This document shows positions 1-9,457 of a DNA stretch of 64,000 nucleotides, piece after piece (positions within the stretch are counted from its first letter, which is position 1; each line of letters starts with the position of its first letter). This stretch comes from Streptomyces bottropensis ATCC 25435 (GTDB taxonomy: Bacteria; Actinomycetota; Actinomycetes; Streptomycetales; Streptomycetaceae). The notes beneath the pieces are model-generated. The model did no database searches, was not told the origin of the DNA, and saw only the letters and a list, made by a program, of their open reading frames with translations. The stretch lies in the NCBI RefSeq assembly GCF_000383595.1, contig NZ_KB911581.1, forward strand, positions 5,353,519 to 5,417,518, read 5' to 3'. The position numbers and the translations under genes were made by a program.

Positions 1-1
1 G

Positions 2-314
2 CGCTCTCACACCCCGGCGGGCGGCACTGTCACCCTTACCGCCCGTCATGACGCGACCTGCCTGTGTCCTCACCGTTGAGGACACAGGCCGCGGCATCGC
101 CGCCGATGACCTCCCCCACGTCTTCGAGCGCTTCTGGCGGGCCGAGAAGTCCCGCAGCAGACGCACCGGCGGCAGTGGACTGGGCCTGTCCATCGTCCGC
201 CAGTTCATCGAGGCACACGAGGGAACCGTCACCGTCGGAGGTAAGCCCGGCAAGGGTTGCGTGTTTACCATCAGGCTCCGCCCGGGCCGGCACACGGACC
301 GCCGCACCCCATGA
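2..314 (+). pseudogene. Sensor histidine kinase, C-terminal fragment with frameshift
   Basis: This is the ATP-binding (HATPase_c) end of a membrane sensor kinase; the rest lies before the window. The G1 box (VEDTGRGI), the F-box (FERFWRAE) and the G2 box (GSGLGLSIV) read clearly from about base 63 to 314. The expected preceding strand (HTPAGGTVTLTARHDA) is in the neighbouring frame, from base 8 to about 57, so a one-base indel near 57-64 separates the two. Either the gene is dead or the base is a sequencing error. No partner response regulator is visible. Confidence 0.75.
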
Positions 315-383
315 GGTGCGGCGGCGTGAGGCACGGCCGACGCGGGACGCTGTCCGTCCCTCGGCCGACCAGTGACCGAGGAC

Positions 384-2759
384 TCAACCCATCGTCTTGG
401 CGCTCTGCGTCCTCCGTCGCTGCGCAGGCGTCATGGCGCCAGGCCCTTCCTGCTCGTCCGGGCGCAGGCACTCGATCAGGTAGTCGCCGGTGTCGGGGGC
501 ACGGGTCACACCGTGCGTCTCGCTGCCGAAGCCGGGGAAGTGGCGGTCGAAGGACTCCAGGGCGCTGAGGTAGCGCAGGAGAGGGCCCTCTTCCTCCCCG
601 ATGCTTTCGCCCGGCATGAGGACCGGGATGCCGGGCGGCGTCACTGTGACCATCGCCGCGGCGACGCGGCCCGGTGCGTCCCTCAGACGGATCCGTTCTG
701 TGCCGCCGCGGATTAGGCGCTCATAGCACAGCTGGGGCGGGGCGACCGGCTCCGGGAGCTGCTGGAAGGCCCGGTCGAGTAGTTCGACCAGACAGGCATC
801 CCGCAAGTGGTCGTGCATCTCCTGGCAGAGATCGCGCAGACTGCGCCCTGTGTAGCGCCGCGGGTGCTCGGCGACCAGGGCGGGCAGCACGCGGTCCAGC
901 GGGGCATCACCGTCGTAAAGGTCCTTGAAGTCCATCAGGGCGTCCAGAAGCGTGCCCCATTTGCCCTTGGTGATGCCCATGGAGAACAGCACCAGCGTGG
1001 TGTAGCTGTCGGTCTTCTCCACGACGATGCCGCGCGTGGTCAGATAGGCGGTGAGGACGCGCGCCGGGATGCCCCACTCGGACATCGCACCGGTCGCGTC
1101 GAGCCCCGGGCAGGTCAGGGTGACCTTGATCGGGTCGAGCATGCAGTAGCCATCGGCCAGGCCGGGGAAGCCGTGCCAGACCGCGTCGGATGCGAGGTGC
1201 CAACAGGATGCCTCGGTCCGCAGCAAGTCCGCCGGAGCCTCATCGAACGGTAGCCGCGTCCCGCTCGCGGGGTCAGTCACCTCATCCGGCTGCCACACTC
1301 CGAAGAACCAAGGCGGCCGGTCCCCGGCGGCCTTGATCCGCCGTCCGATCCGCACCATCTCCTGGCGGAACCGGACCGCCTCCGAGATCGCCTCGTCGAT
1401 CAGCCACTGCCCTTGCGGACCGTCCATCATCGCGGTGGCCACGTCCAATGAGGCGATCATCGGATACAGCGGTGACGTCGTGCCGTGCATCATGAGCGCT
1501 TCGTTGAACCGGTCGTGCTCCACCGGCGCCCGCGGGGCGGGCCGGACGTGCACCATGGCGCCCTGCGACAACGCGGCCAGCAGTTTGTGGGTGGACTGGG
1601 TCGCGAAGACCGTCGGCCGGTCGGGGCCGGTGAAGGCCTTCTCGTCCACCGACATGCCGTAGCGCCCCGCGTAGAGCGGATGGAAGCGGGCGTACGCGAA
1701 CCACGCTTCGTCGAAGTGCAGCCGGGGGGTACTGGCCGCGAAGGCCCGGGCCGCCGCCGACGCGTCGTAGCACAGGCCGTCGTACGTGGAGTTGGTGAAC
1801 ACCGCGTACTGGGGACGCGACGACACCGCGCCCGCTGTGAGAGGGCTCGTCGCAATCCGCGCCGCCACCGAGTCCGCCGCGATCTCGGCCGGAGGCAGCG
1901 GCCCGGCAAGCCCGTAGCCGTTGCGGGTAGGCACCAGGTACACCGGTCGGGCTCCGGAGACGACCAAGCCTTGCAGGATCGACTTGTGGCAGTTGCGGTC
2001 CACCAGGGCGATTTCATCTCGAGTCACACTGAAGTGGCCAACCAGACGGTTGCAGGTGGAGTCGCCGTGCAGGACGAAGTACGTACGGTCGGAGCCGAAG
2101 ACCCGCGCGGCGTTGCGTTCCGCCTCGCCGATCGGGCCGGTGTGCTCGAACAGGGAGCCGAGCTCCTCCACCGAGATCGAGAGGTCGCTGCGCAGCAGCC
2201 GCTCCCCGAAGTAGTCATGAAAGGCCCGGCCCACAGGCGACTTCAGAAAGGCGACACCGCCGGAGTGCGCCGGGGTGTGCCACGAGTACTCATGCGCGTC
2301 GTCGAAGCGCCGCAGCGCCTTGAAGAACGGCGGGAGCAGGGCGTCCTGGTAAGCACGCGCGGCGGTGGAGATCCGCCCCGCGATGAACGCCGGCGTGTCC
2401 TCCAACGGCCACACATAACCCACCACCGACTGCGACACCCACAGCGGCAACTCATGCAACCCCTCGCCCGCCATGACCAGGAACACCGGCAGATTCTGGA
2501 ACCGGCGTCCGATTCGGCGCAGAACCATCGCGCCACCCGGCCCGTCCTCAGCTCCGGGCAGAAGATCCCAAGCCACCACCGCAGCAGCCAGACCGGCCTC
2601 CGTCCTGAGCACCGCCTCAGCGTCCGAAACGCTCACCACCCACCGGACCTGCAAGCCGGTCGCCCTGATCCCCTCGGCGATGCGCGTCAACTGCCCAGCA
2701 GTGGCGCCTCCAGCCTCCGGATGCTCTGTCACTGCCACCAAAACCGTGCCCTCGGCCAT
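384..2759 (-). CDS. Orn/Lys/Arg decarboxylase, PLP-dependent
   Basis: A 791-residue basic amino acid decarboxylase that would turn ornithine, lysine or arginine into the polyamine precursor amine plus CO2 in the cytoplasm. Residues 1-115 form the response-regulator-like wing domain of the large bacterial decarboxylases. The central aspartate-aminotransferase fold carries STHKLLAAL with the Schiff-base lysine at about K392, and the length matches inducible LdcC/AdiA/SpeF enzymes. I start at 2759 rather than the longer frame opening at 2891 because an AAAGGGGGG ribosome site sits just upstream of this ATG and similarity begins here. Substrate cannot be told from the sequence. It is monocistronic. 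Confidence 0.88.
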   Translation of the reverse strand: MAEGTVLVAVTEHPEAGGATAGQLTRIAEGIRATGLQVRWVVSVSDAEAVLRTEAGLAAAVVAWDLLPGAEDGPGGAMVLRRIGRRFQNLPVFLVMAGEGLHELPLWVSQSVVGYVWPLEDTPAFIAGRISTAARAYQDALLPPFFKALRRFDDAHEYSWHTPAHSGGVAFLKSPVGRAFHDYFGERLLRSDLSISVEELGSLFEHTGPIGEAERNAARVFGSDRTYFVLHGDSTCNRLVGHFSVTRDEIALVDRNCHKSILQGLVVSGARPVYLVPTRNGYGLAGPLPPAEIAADSVAARIATSPLTAGAVSSRPQYAVFTNSTYDGLCYDASAAARAFAASTPRLHFDEAWFAYARFHPLYAGRYGMSVDEKAFTGPDRPTVFATQSTHKLLAALSQGAMVHVRPAPRAPVEHDRFNEALMMHGTTSPLYPMIASLDVATAMMDGPQGQWLIDEAISEAVRFRQEMVRIGRRIKAAGDRPPWFFGVWQPDEVTDPASGTRLPFDEAPADLLRTEASCWHLASDAVWHGFPGLADGYCMLDPIKVTLTCPGLDATGAMSEWGIPARVLTAYLTTRGIVVEKTDSYTTLVLFSMGITKGKWGTLLDALMDFKDLYDGDAPLDRVLPALVAEHPRRYTGRSLRDLCQEMHDHLRDACLVELLDRAFQQLPEPVAPPQLCYERLIRGGTERIRLRDAPGRVAAAMVTVTPPGIPVLMPGESIGEEEGPLLRYLSALESFDRHFPGFGSETHGVTRAPDTGDYLIECLRPDEQEGPGAMTPAQRRRTQSAKTMG

Positions 2760-3272
2760 GCCGCCCCCCTTTCCCGGTGCCACGCGCCACCTGCTACCAG
2801 TGTTCGCGGCCTCCGTGCGCACGATCGTCCAATGGCCTGTCAAACAACCCCAACGGGTGGCAGCGCCGAGCGCTCTTTGACGTATGACCAAGGTGCGTTC
2901 GGGCCCCGGGGGAGTACCTGATCAACGGCCCTGCGCATCACTCACCCCTCCAATGCGGCGGGAGGGACGGTGGCGGCGATCGTGCCGTACCCCGGTGGCC
3001 GCTGGCATGGAGGCTCCGCATGGAGGCGAAGCGGCAGGAACGCGGTCGGAAGAAGGAGATTGCCGCGCCTGCCCCGCAACAGGCTGCGAAGTCCGACAGC
3101 TATTACGACGTAATAGAGGACGACGCATCGCTCGAAGCACCGAGTGCCCACGCACAGCAGGCGGTTGAAGATCAAGTGCCTATGGCCGGGGGAGCGGTAC
3201 GTGGGGTGCGCGGGTCGACGGTGAAGTGTCTGCTGCCGGTTGTTGGCGTGTGTGGGCGAAGGCGGCCATTTA
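2760..3272. other. Intergenic stretch before the IS5 element
   Basis: No convincing gene. A 93-codon frame from 3020 has mixed composition and ends inside the insertion sequence, so I do not call it. The stretch should hold the promoter of the decarboxylase (reading leftward) and contains the palindrome at 3100-3116. Confidence 0.4.
3100..3116. promoter_or_regulatory. Perfect AT-rich palindrome
   Basis: CTATTACGACGTAATAG is a perfect inverted repeat with 8-base arms and one central base, unusual in such GC-rich surroundings. It has the size of a TetR-type dimer site, but no regulator lies next to it. Function is inferred only from symmetry. Confidence 0.35.
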
Positions 3273-4122
3273 GAGGAGGTCTCATTTGGCTCGGTCGGTA
3301 GTCTGCGTTCGTGGACATCGTGGAGCGTCTGGTGCCGGATGAGTTGTGGGAGTTGTTCGAGCGGGTGGTGCCGCCTGCTCCGTCGCGGCCTCAGGGCGGT
3401 GGTCGGCGGCGGTACGGGGACCGTGAGGTGCTGGCCGCGATCGTCTTCGTGGCCACGTCAGGGTGCACCTGGAGGCAGCTGCCGCCGTCGTTCGGCCCGT
3501 CGGGGCCGACCGCGCACCGTCGGTTCGGCGAGTGGAGCAGGGCCCGGGTCTGGGCCAAGCTGCACCGCCTGGTCCTGGACGAACTCGGTGCCCGCGGGGA
3601 CTTGGACTGGTCGAGGTGCGCGATCGACTCGGTGAACATGCGGGCCCTGAAAGGGGGGATCTGACAGGTCCGAATCCTGTCGACCGGGGCAAGAAAGGAT
3701 CGAAGATCCACCTGATCACGGAGCGGACCGGTTTACCCCTCTCCGTCGGTATCTCCGGCGCCAACCTGCACGACAGCCAGGCGCTGGAGCCGCTCGTGCG
3801 TGGAATCCCGCCGATCCGCTCCCGCCGAGGGCCACGCCGACGTAAGCCCGCCAAGTTGCACGCTGACAAGGGCTACGACTACGACCACCTGCGCCGATGG
3901 CTGTGCAAGCGCGGCATCACCCACCGCATCGCGCGCAAGGGCATCGAATCCTCCACACGGTTGGGCCGCCACCAATGGACGATAGAGCGCACCATGGCCT
4001 GGCTCGCCGGCTGCCGTCGGCTCCACCGCCGCTACGAGCGCAAGGCCGAACACTTCCTGGCCTTCACTGCCATCGCCTGCACCCTCATTTGCTACCGCCG
4101 ACTCACCAAATGAGACGACTTC
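3273..4122 (+). mobile_element. IS5-family insertion sequence (IS427/IS1031-like), complete
   Basis: An 850-bp element. Its ends are imperfect 17-bp inverted repeats at 3273-3289 and 4106-4122, sharing the inner TCTCATTTGG. It is flanked by a direct TTA (3270-3272 and 4123-4125), the 3-base target duplication typical of this IS5 subgroup. It carries one transposase read in two frames. The intact duplication says it arrived by simple transposition and has not rearranged since. Confidence 0.9.
3311..4113 (+). CDS. IS5-family transposase, two frames joined by a -1 shift
   Basis: DDE transposase of the element at 3273-4122. The first frame (3311-3664) holds the DUF4096-type DNA-binding half and the first catalytic Asp region (AIDSVNMRALKGG), then stops. 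The second frame, entered at about 3655 and ending at 4113, holds the rest: KKGSKIHLITERTG, ADKGYDYD, and the C-terminal ERTMAWLAGCRRLHRRYER with the catalytic Glu. The junction is AAA GGG GGG ATC; re-reading one G restores the usual KGGDLTGP. Many members of this subgroup use such a shift, so it is probably programmed, though a point deletion is possible. Confidence 0.85.
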
Positions 4123-4123
4123 T

Positions 4124-4325
4124 TATTCGGACGTCGCAGTCCACCTCCGAAAGATCGGCGTCCCGCCGCAACGAGGCAGGACCTCCGCGATCCGCCAGCT
4201 CGGCCTCCACGTCCCGGTACCCGCCATCGCGAAGGCACTCGGTTACCACGACAAGACCGCCCCCCCTGGTCACCGAAGCCGGAGGAACCTGGAGCCGATA
4301 TGCACCCGGCGACCACACACGCTGA
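4124..4325 (+). pseudogene. Recombinase/integrase-like C-terminal remnant
   Basis: Directly after the IS target site the frame reads YSDVAVHLRKIGVP, then TSAIRQL and AKALGYHDKTA; after a one-base slip in a C7 run at about 4259-4266 it continues as LVTEAGGTWSRYAPGDHTR and stops. The pattern resembles the C-terminus of tyrosine-recombinase-like proteins common in Streptomyces. The IS sits immediately upstream and may have interrupted the gene; no matching N-terminal half is recognisable on the left, so deletion also occurred. Confidence 0.55.
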
Positions 4326-4405
4326 CAGGGGCGACGTGGCTGCTCTGATGGGCCAAGCGCCCGCGACCGGCCCGATGTCAGTACCAGGTGGCAGGCTCTG
4401 CCTCC

Positions 4406-4942
4406 ATGAACAAGCAGCAGTTCTGGCAGCTCGTTGAGGCAGCCCGCAATCAGGCGTCCGATCCGACCGACGGCGAAGCGGTCGCTCGCGAGGCGGCCTC
4501 GCTGCTGGCCTCACGGCCAGTCGAGGAGATCCTCGCAGCTGAGCAGGTGCTGTGGGACCTGATGGTTGACTCCTACACCAATCCTCTGTGGGCCGCTGCT
4601 TACATCGCCAACGGTGGGTGCTCTGACGACGGCTTCGACTACTTCCGCGGCTGGCTGATCGCTCAGGGCCGTGAAGTCTTCGAGCGCGTAGTCGCTGACC
4701 CCGATGCCCTGGCAGAACTGCCCATCGTTCAAGCCTCCGCAGCCGACGGCGTCGACCTGGAGGGCGAGGACATGCTGGGCATCGCCTGGAACGCACACAT
4801 CTCGGCGACCGGTGATCAGCTCCCCGCGAGCCCACCCACCATCCGCTACCGGGAGCTGGACCCCACCTGGAACTTCGATTTCGATGACCACGACGAAATG
4901 ACTCGCCGACTGCCCCGCTTGGCAGCTCTCTATCTGGAGTAA
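4406..4942 (+). CDS. DUF4240 domain protein
   Basis: A 178-residue cytoplasmic protein that begins MNKQQFWQLVEAAR and has the DUF4240 pattern: an N-terminal helical FW..I/VE segment, then YFRGWLIAQGREVF around residues 85-98. A GTG at 4388 could add six residues, but the ATG fits the family start. The function of DUF4240 is unknown; related proteins are often found near SUKH-like immunity genes. It stands alone here. Confidence 0.75.
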   Translation: MNKQQFWQLVEAARNQASDPTDGEAVAREAASLLASRPVEEILAAEQVLWDLMVDSYTNPLWAAAYIANGGCSDDGFDYFRGWLIAQGREVFERVVADPDALAELPIVQASAADGVDLEGEDMLGIAWNAHISATGDQLPASPPTIRYRELDPTWNFDFDDHDEMTRRLPRLAALYLE

Positions 4943-5118
4943 GCGGAAGCTCGCAGTCACAAGACGAGGTCAAACAGCAGAGAGCGAGACTCCCGGACCT
5001 CACTGTCCGTCGCCTCCTCAGGTCGTGAACACGCCTCGGCTGACGAGCACGCGACACCTCAACATGCGCGCTTACCAGTCCCCAGGCCGTACCAGATTCC
5101 GACGATCCGGAGGAGATT

Positions 5119-5253
5119 GTGCGCAAAACCGTACTCAGCATCTTCGTGGCACTGGCAGCGGTACTCGCCGTCCCACCCAGCGCCAGCGCCAGCGCCGGCG
5201 CCGACAAGACCGACACCGTCGCCTGCTGTGGCAAGCCGCCCATCCATCCGTAG
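5119..5253 (+). CDS. Small secreted peptide, 44 residues
   Basis: A short gene with a strong GGAGGAG ribosome site four bases before a GTG start. It encodes a classic signal peptide (MRKT, hydrophobic core to about residue 20, then SASASA) followed by about 17 residues containing a vicinal Cys-Cys (VACCGKPPIHP). It could be a mature secreted peptide, or the first part of a secreted protein cut by a frameshift; no continuing frame with clear similarity follows. The remaining bases on both sides (4943-5118, 5254-5514) look non-coding. Confidence 0.5.
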   Translation: MRKTVLSIFVALAAVLAVPPSASASAGADKTDTVACCGKPPIHP

Positions 5254-5514
5254 AGGCCGATCGAAGCGGGCGGCCCGTCCGGGCAACGTGCGGGGCGCGC
5301 GGACGGGCTCCAGCTCGGAATTGTTCCTGACAGCGGGACCAGCCACCGGCGGGGCCGGAGGTCGTCGCCCCGCGTCGGCCGACCCGCGTGGACCTCACCG
5401 GCCCCGGCAGCGGCACCGACCCCGAGCTGTAGCCAATATCGCTCACTGGGCGCGGTCTCGGGCGCGGTACGTAGCGCGTCGTGCTGCGAACTTCGAGGTG
5501 ACGGTGGTGGGTGG

Positions 5515-6939
5515 TTAGTTGGGCAGTTCGGCCCAGAAGTTGGCGAGGGAGGTGAGGTTCAGGTTGTTGGAGTCGAGGAGGAGGGAGCCCTTGCCAGTGG
5601 GGCCCGAGGAGGTGCCGGGGAGGATGTGCAGACGGCCCGCTTCGGGAGCGGCGGCGATGAGTTCGGCCCGGCCGTCCCGGGTGAAGTCCCGCAGGAGGAG
5701 CGAATCCCCGAACCAGGCGTCGTTGCGCTCGTCGGGCTCGCCCTCGACACCGGCCGTGGCGTAGTCGTACAGGCGCGCGTTCTTGCCGGTGAGGCCCGAC
5801 TTGCCGCCGCGCAGGACCGTGACAGCGCCCATGCGGAAGAGGCTGTCGCCGATGGCCTCGCCCGGGGCGCCGATCGCGAGATCGGAGTAGCCGTCGCCGT
5901 CGGTGTCGCCGGCCGACACGTCGCTGCCGAAGGTGTCGGAGGATTCCGGAGAGCCGGGCACTCCGGGCGTCGCCTGGGTGATCTGTCGAGGCGAGCGGCC
6001 GGGGCCGGTGGAGGTGCCGGAAAAGACGTACGCCGTGCCGCCCTTGCCCGAGCGGCGGCTGCCGAGCGCGAGGTCGCCGTAGCCGTTCCGGTCGAAGTCG
6101 GCGATGGTGGCGCTCGCTTGCGTCAGGAGGTTGGCACCGTCGGGCAGGGGCATCCTCTTGGTTCTCTTGGGGGCGTCGGGGCCGCCCTTGTAGAACCAGA
6201 CGCCGTTGCCCTCCTTGCCGAGGCCGTGGGCGTCCCAGTCCCAGCCGAGTACGGCGAAATCGGCTGTTCCGTCCTTGGTGACGTTCCCGGACACCACGGT
6301 GTACGACTCGATGTGGTCGCCGTCGGTCGGGTCGAGGTTGGTCGCCTTGCCGCGCTTGCCGGACTCGGTGAACGGGCCCCGCAGATACCAGATGTTCCGT
6401 CCGTCGACTGCGACGACGTCCTGCTTGCCGTCCTGGTCGAAGTCGCCGACGGCCAGGTCGTACGCGAAGCCGCGATCGCGGTACTGCGGGTTGTGGTGAG
6501 AACTTCCCGTGGTCAGACCTGACTTCGAGCCCCACAGGACGGTGAACGTGCCGTTATAGCCGCTGTCGTTCTCACCGGGAGCCGTCGCCAGGACGTCCGC
6601 GTAACCGTCCGAGTTCAGATCCGCCGTGGTGATGGTGGTGCCGAAGTGGTCCGACGCCTCCGCGGCGCCTGGAATGCCGGGGCTGTTCTGTGAGACGACA
6701 GTGCGTCGGGCGGGGTCGAGTCCCTTGGCCGTGCCCCAAATGACGATGACGGCGCCCGCCCGCTTCTTGGCGTCGATCGTGGCGCCACGGTCACCCATGG
6801 CGAGGTCGCGCCAGCCGTCGCCGTTGAAGTCGTCGGCGTGCTTGGCAGGGGCGGCGGTGGCGGTGGGCGTGGGGAGAGCCGGAGCGGCTGTCAGGAGGGC
6901 GGTGGTCAGGACGGTCAGGGGGAGCGTGCGCTTGCGCAA
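5515..6939 (-). CDS. Secreted FG-GAP/VCBS repeat protein
   Basis: A 474-residue exported protein with an N-terminal signal peptide (residues 1-31, ending near TATAAP). The rest is about seven integrin-alpha-like beta-propeller blades, seen as repeated calcium-binding loops of the form DxNxDGxxD (DFNGDGWRD, DLNSDGYAD, DFDQDGKQD, DFDRNGYGD, DTDGDGYSD) and FG/FGxS motifs. Such Streptomyces proteins are secreted and probably act as binding scaffolds; no catalytic domain is visible. The start is TTG at 6939 with GGAG about ten bases upstream. It has no operon partner. Confidence 0.85.
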   Translation of the reverse strand: MRKRTLPLTVLTTALLTAAPALPTPTATAAPAKHADDFNGDGWRDLAMGDRGATIDAKKRAGAVIVIWGTAKGLDPARRTVVSQNSPGIPGAAEASDHFGTTITTADLNSDGYADVLATAPGENDSGYNGTFTVLWGSKSGLTTGSSHHNPQYRDRGFAYDLAVGDFDQDGKQDVVAVDGRNIWYLRGPFTESGKRGKATNLDPTDGDHIESYTVVSGNVTKDGTADFAVLGWDWDAHGLGKEGNGVWFYKGGPDAPKRTKRMPLPDGANLLTQASATIADFDRNGYGDLALGSRRSGKGGTAYVFSGTSTGPGRSPRQITQATPGVPGSPESSDTFGSDVSAGDTDGDGYSDLAIGAPGEAIGDSLFRMGAVTVLRGGKSGLTGKNARLYDYATAGVEGEPDERNDAWFGDSLLLRDFTRDGRAELIAAAPEAGRLHILPGTSSGPTGKGSLLLDSNNLNLTSLANFWAELPN

Positions 6940-7361
6940 GGTGAGGGACTCCGTGGCGGGGGTGGGGAGGGCCGGCGTCCTCGGCAGACACGGGCCCCGG
7001 ACCGGATTCTCTGGCTGTCAAAGAGGTTGCCGGACAGGAGACTGATGAAGTGGCAGGAGGGTTGTGCGCAAGTTCCGGGAAATCTTGGGGTGGTTGCGGC
7101 CCATACAGCAGCACCTGAGGTGGCTTCCAGGGCGGCCGCCACAGCTGCGGTGAATGGTGTTGGTCCAGTCCGGATTCGCACCGTGTGCGGCCTCGCCCAC
7201 CAGGCCGCCCCCTCGGGAGCGGGAGCCTTCTGCGACACATCCCTGCCCTGATCACCCTCGGCCTGCCTGCCGGTCCGAAAGCAAGCGCGTTCGACCTTGG
7301 GGATCAGTGGACATCTCCGTCGGCCAGGGCCGTTGTCAGTGGCGGCGGCTAGCCTGCGGCC
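6940..7361. other. Intergenic stretch, no gene seen
   Basis: Separates two divergent genes and should contain both promoters. Short frames here lack the codon bias of neighbouring genes and none is called. Confidence 0.4.
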
Positions 7362-7889
7362 ATGATCGAGACGACCGGCGACGACCGCCGCTTCCCGCCC
7401 GCCCTGACCGCCGTCGCCCAGGTGGAGTTTGACTGCGACGACGGCGAGGGCGTGGACTTCGAGCCCTACGACGCCTTCGACTCCGCTGAGGAGACCACCG
7501 ACTGGATCCGCAACTGGACCGGCAACCACGAACTGGACGGCGACGCCTACCGGGTCTTCGGACAGGACGGCACCGGCGGCCTCGTCGCCCTGTGGCGTGT
7601 GAGCCCGGGCCAGCCCCTCGCCGAACAGCCCGTGGTGTTCCTGGGCTCGGAGGGCGGGCGTGGCGTCGTGGCGGGAAACCTGTCCGACTTCCTGTGGCTG
7701 CTGGCCGACGGCCTCGGCCCGATGGAGGTCGTCGAGTACGAGCAGCGCGAAGCGCGACCGAACCCGGCACTGACCGAACTCGCCGAGCGCTACGCCACCA
7801 CGGCGCGCCGACCCGCCCGGGACATCATCACCGAGGCACAGGCCGAGTTCCCGTCCTTCTCGGAGGACCTGGACAAGCTCTGCCGCTGA
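7362..7889 (+). CDS. SUKH/SMI1-like hypothetical protein
   Basis: A 175-residue acidic cytoplasmic protein. The central segment VVFLGSEGGRGVVAGNLSDFLWLLADGLGP resembles the C-terminal half of Streptomyces proteins annotated SMI1/KNR4-like (SUKH superfamily), which often act as immunity proteins for polymorphic toxins. No toxin gene is adjacent. The family link rests on a short pattern and is moderate; the gene itself is well supported by codon use and clean boundaries. Confidence 0.65.
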   Translation: MIETTGDDRRFPPALTAVAQVEFDCDDGEGVDFEPYDAFDSAEETTDWIRNWTGNHELDGDAYRVFGQDGTGGLVALWRVSPGQPLAEQPVVFLGSEGGRGVVAGNLSDFLWLLADGLGPMEVVEYEQREARPNPALTELAERYATTARRPARDIITEAQAEFPSFSEDLDKLCR

Positions 7890-7921
7890 CGCGGTCCCTC
7901 CAATCGGGTTTGCGCGACTTC

Positions 7922-8206
7922 CTATCGACGCAGCAGAACGCAACACACATGACACGCGCGTGCCAAGGCCGGACTACGGATCTGGGAGCAGCCACGTAGA
8001 AGGAAGTACGACCGTCGCAGGAGCAGGAGTGCCGACTGCAGCAAGAAGCCCTCTGGAGCCAGACTCGTTGTGCTGCTGAAGTCCACCCGGCCACCGCAGA
8101 ACGTCACGTTGGTGAAGGCCATCGCGCCGCCGGAGAACACCGCGCTGCCGACGTGCACCGTTCCTCCAGAGAACGTCACACCGGTGAAATACACCTCGCC
8201 TGCCAC
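7922..8206 (-). pseudogene. Beta-helix repeat protein remnant
   Basis: The first 45 residues show a repeating strand pattern with Phe-Ser-Gly-Gly turns (VTFSGGTVHVGSAVFSGG, VTFCGGRVDFSS), as in pentapeptide-like right-handed beta-helix proteins of Streptomyces. It opens at a GTG without a convincing ribosome site and loses the pattern after about residue 48, so it is probably an internal scrap of a larger gene. Confidence 0.4.
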
Positions 8207-8370
8207 GGCGCGCGGCGGTATGAGTGGCGGAGTCAGGCGGCCAGGCCCGTGGAACGGGTCGGGTTCTTATTCCAGGGGCTTCCAGCCGCCCTGTCCGATA
8301 GAGAGGACGAACCGCACGGTGAGGACGGTGCCGTAGACGATGCGGAGGGAGTAAAGGTGGTGGGCGCCGC

Positions 8371-9387
8371 TATTCGGGCTTGGGTGGCCGCTGCATCAGG
8401 GCGGCGGCGGCCTCGTCGAGGGTGGCTTTGCCGTGCAGCACGGCGGTGACCACGGTCGTGATCGGCATGTCGACGCCGTGGGCGCGGGCGAGGCCGAGGC
8501 CGAGGATCGCCTCGGCGCTCTTGACACCCTCGGTGGTCTGCCGGGTCGCGGCGGCGGCCTCGTCGACGCTCAGGCCGTGACCGAGGTGGGGTGCCGAAGG
8601 ACCTGTTACGGGAGAGTGGGGAGGAGCAGGTGGCCACGAGGTCGCCCATGCCGGACAGACCGGCGAGCGAGCCCGGCTCGGCGCCCAGTGCGGTGGCCAA
8701 CCGGGTGCTCTCCGCCAGGCCGCGGGTCATGATCAGGGCCGTGGCGTTGTGGCCCGGGCCCATGCCTGTCGCGATGCCGACGGCGAGTGCGATCACGTTC
8801 TTCAGGGCGCCGCCCATCTCGCAGCCGATCACGTCGGTGGAGGTGTAGGGCCGGAAGTAGGGGGTGTGACACGCGGCCTGGAATGCCTGGGCGGCATCCT
8901 CATCGGGGCAGGCGATGGTGGCGGCCGCAGGCTGTCTCGCCATGATCTCCCGGGCCAGGTTCGGCCCGGACAGCACCGCGACCCGCTCGGCAGGCACGCC
9001 GGTCACCTCGCGGATGATCTCGCTGGCCCGCAACGCACTCCCCGTCTCGATGCCCTTCATCAGCGAGACGATCACCGTCTGGGGCGGGATGTGCGGCGCC
9101 CATGCCGCCAGGCACCGGCGCAGGGACAGCGCGGGCACGGACAGCACGAGGAAGTCCGCGCCGTCCAGCGCGACGGCCGGATCGGTCGTGGCGGTGAGCG
9201 AGGCGGGCAGCTCGACGTCGGGGAAGTAACCCGGGTTGCGGTGCTGCGAGACGATCGCGTCGGCGATCTCGCTGCGACGGGCGTGCAGGACGGTGCTCGT
9301 GCCGGCGTCCGCGAGGATCGTCGCTGCGGCAGTGCCTCAGGACCCGGCGGAGAACACTGCCGCACGGGCGGGGCGGCGCTCGCTCAC
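8371..9387 (-). pseudogene. gpsA: Glycerol-3-phosphate dehydrogenase [NAD(P)+], two lesions
   Basis: GpsA reduces dihydroxyacetone phosphate to sn-glycerol-3-phosphate for phospholipid synthesis. The gene runs from GTG at 9387 to TAG at 8371, about 338 codons, normal for the family. The N-terminal nucleotide loop should read FSAGSWGTA, but the Trp codon is TGA (9337-9339), same frame. Most of the rest is intact: LSVPALSLRRCLAAW, SLMKGIE, LSGPNLAREI, GALKNVIALAVGIATGMG with the catalytic Lys. Near 8592-8600 one base is gained or lost after LSRNRSFGT, and the true C-terminus (HLGHGLSVDEAAA ... LMQRPPKPE) continues in the next frame. Probably a dead accessory copy. Confidence 0.88.
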
Positions 9388-9457
9388 TGCTTCGTCCTCT
9401 CGTCCGGTACGCGGCCGCCATCTGGGTGGGCGGTGGCCGTTTGTGTGGTGCTGGGGG

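Noticed and set aside
3020..3301. 93-codon frame before the IS5 element
   Set aside because: Runs into the insertion sequence, has mixed composition and no recognisable homology.
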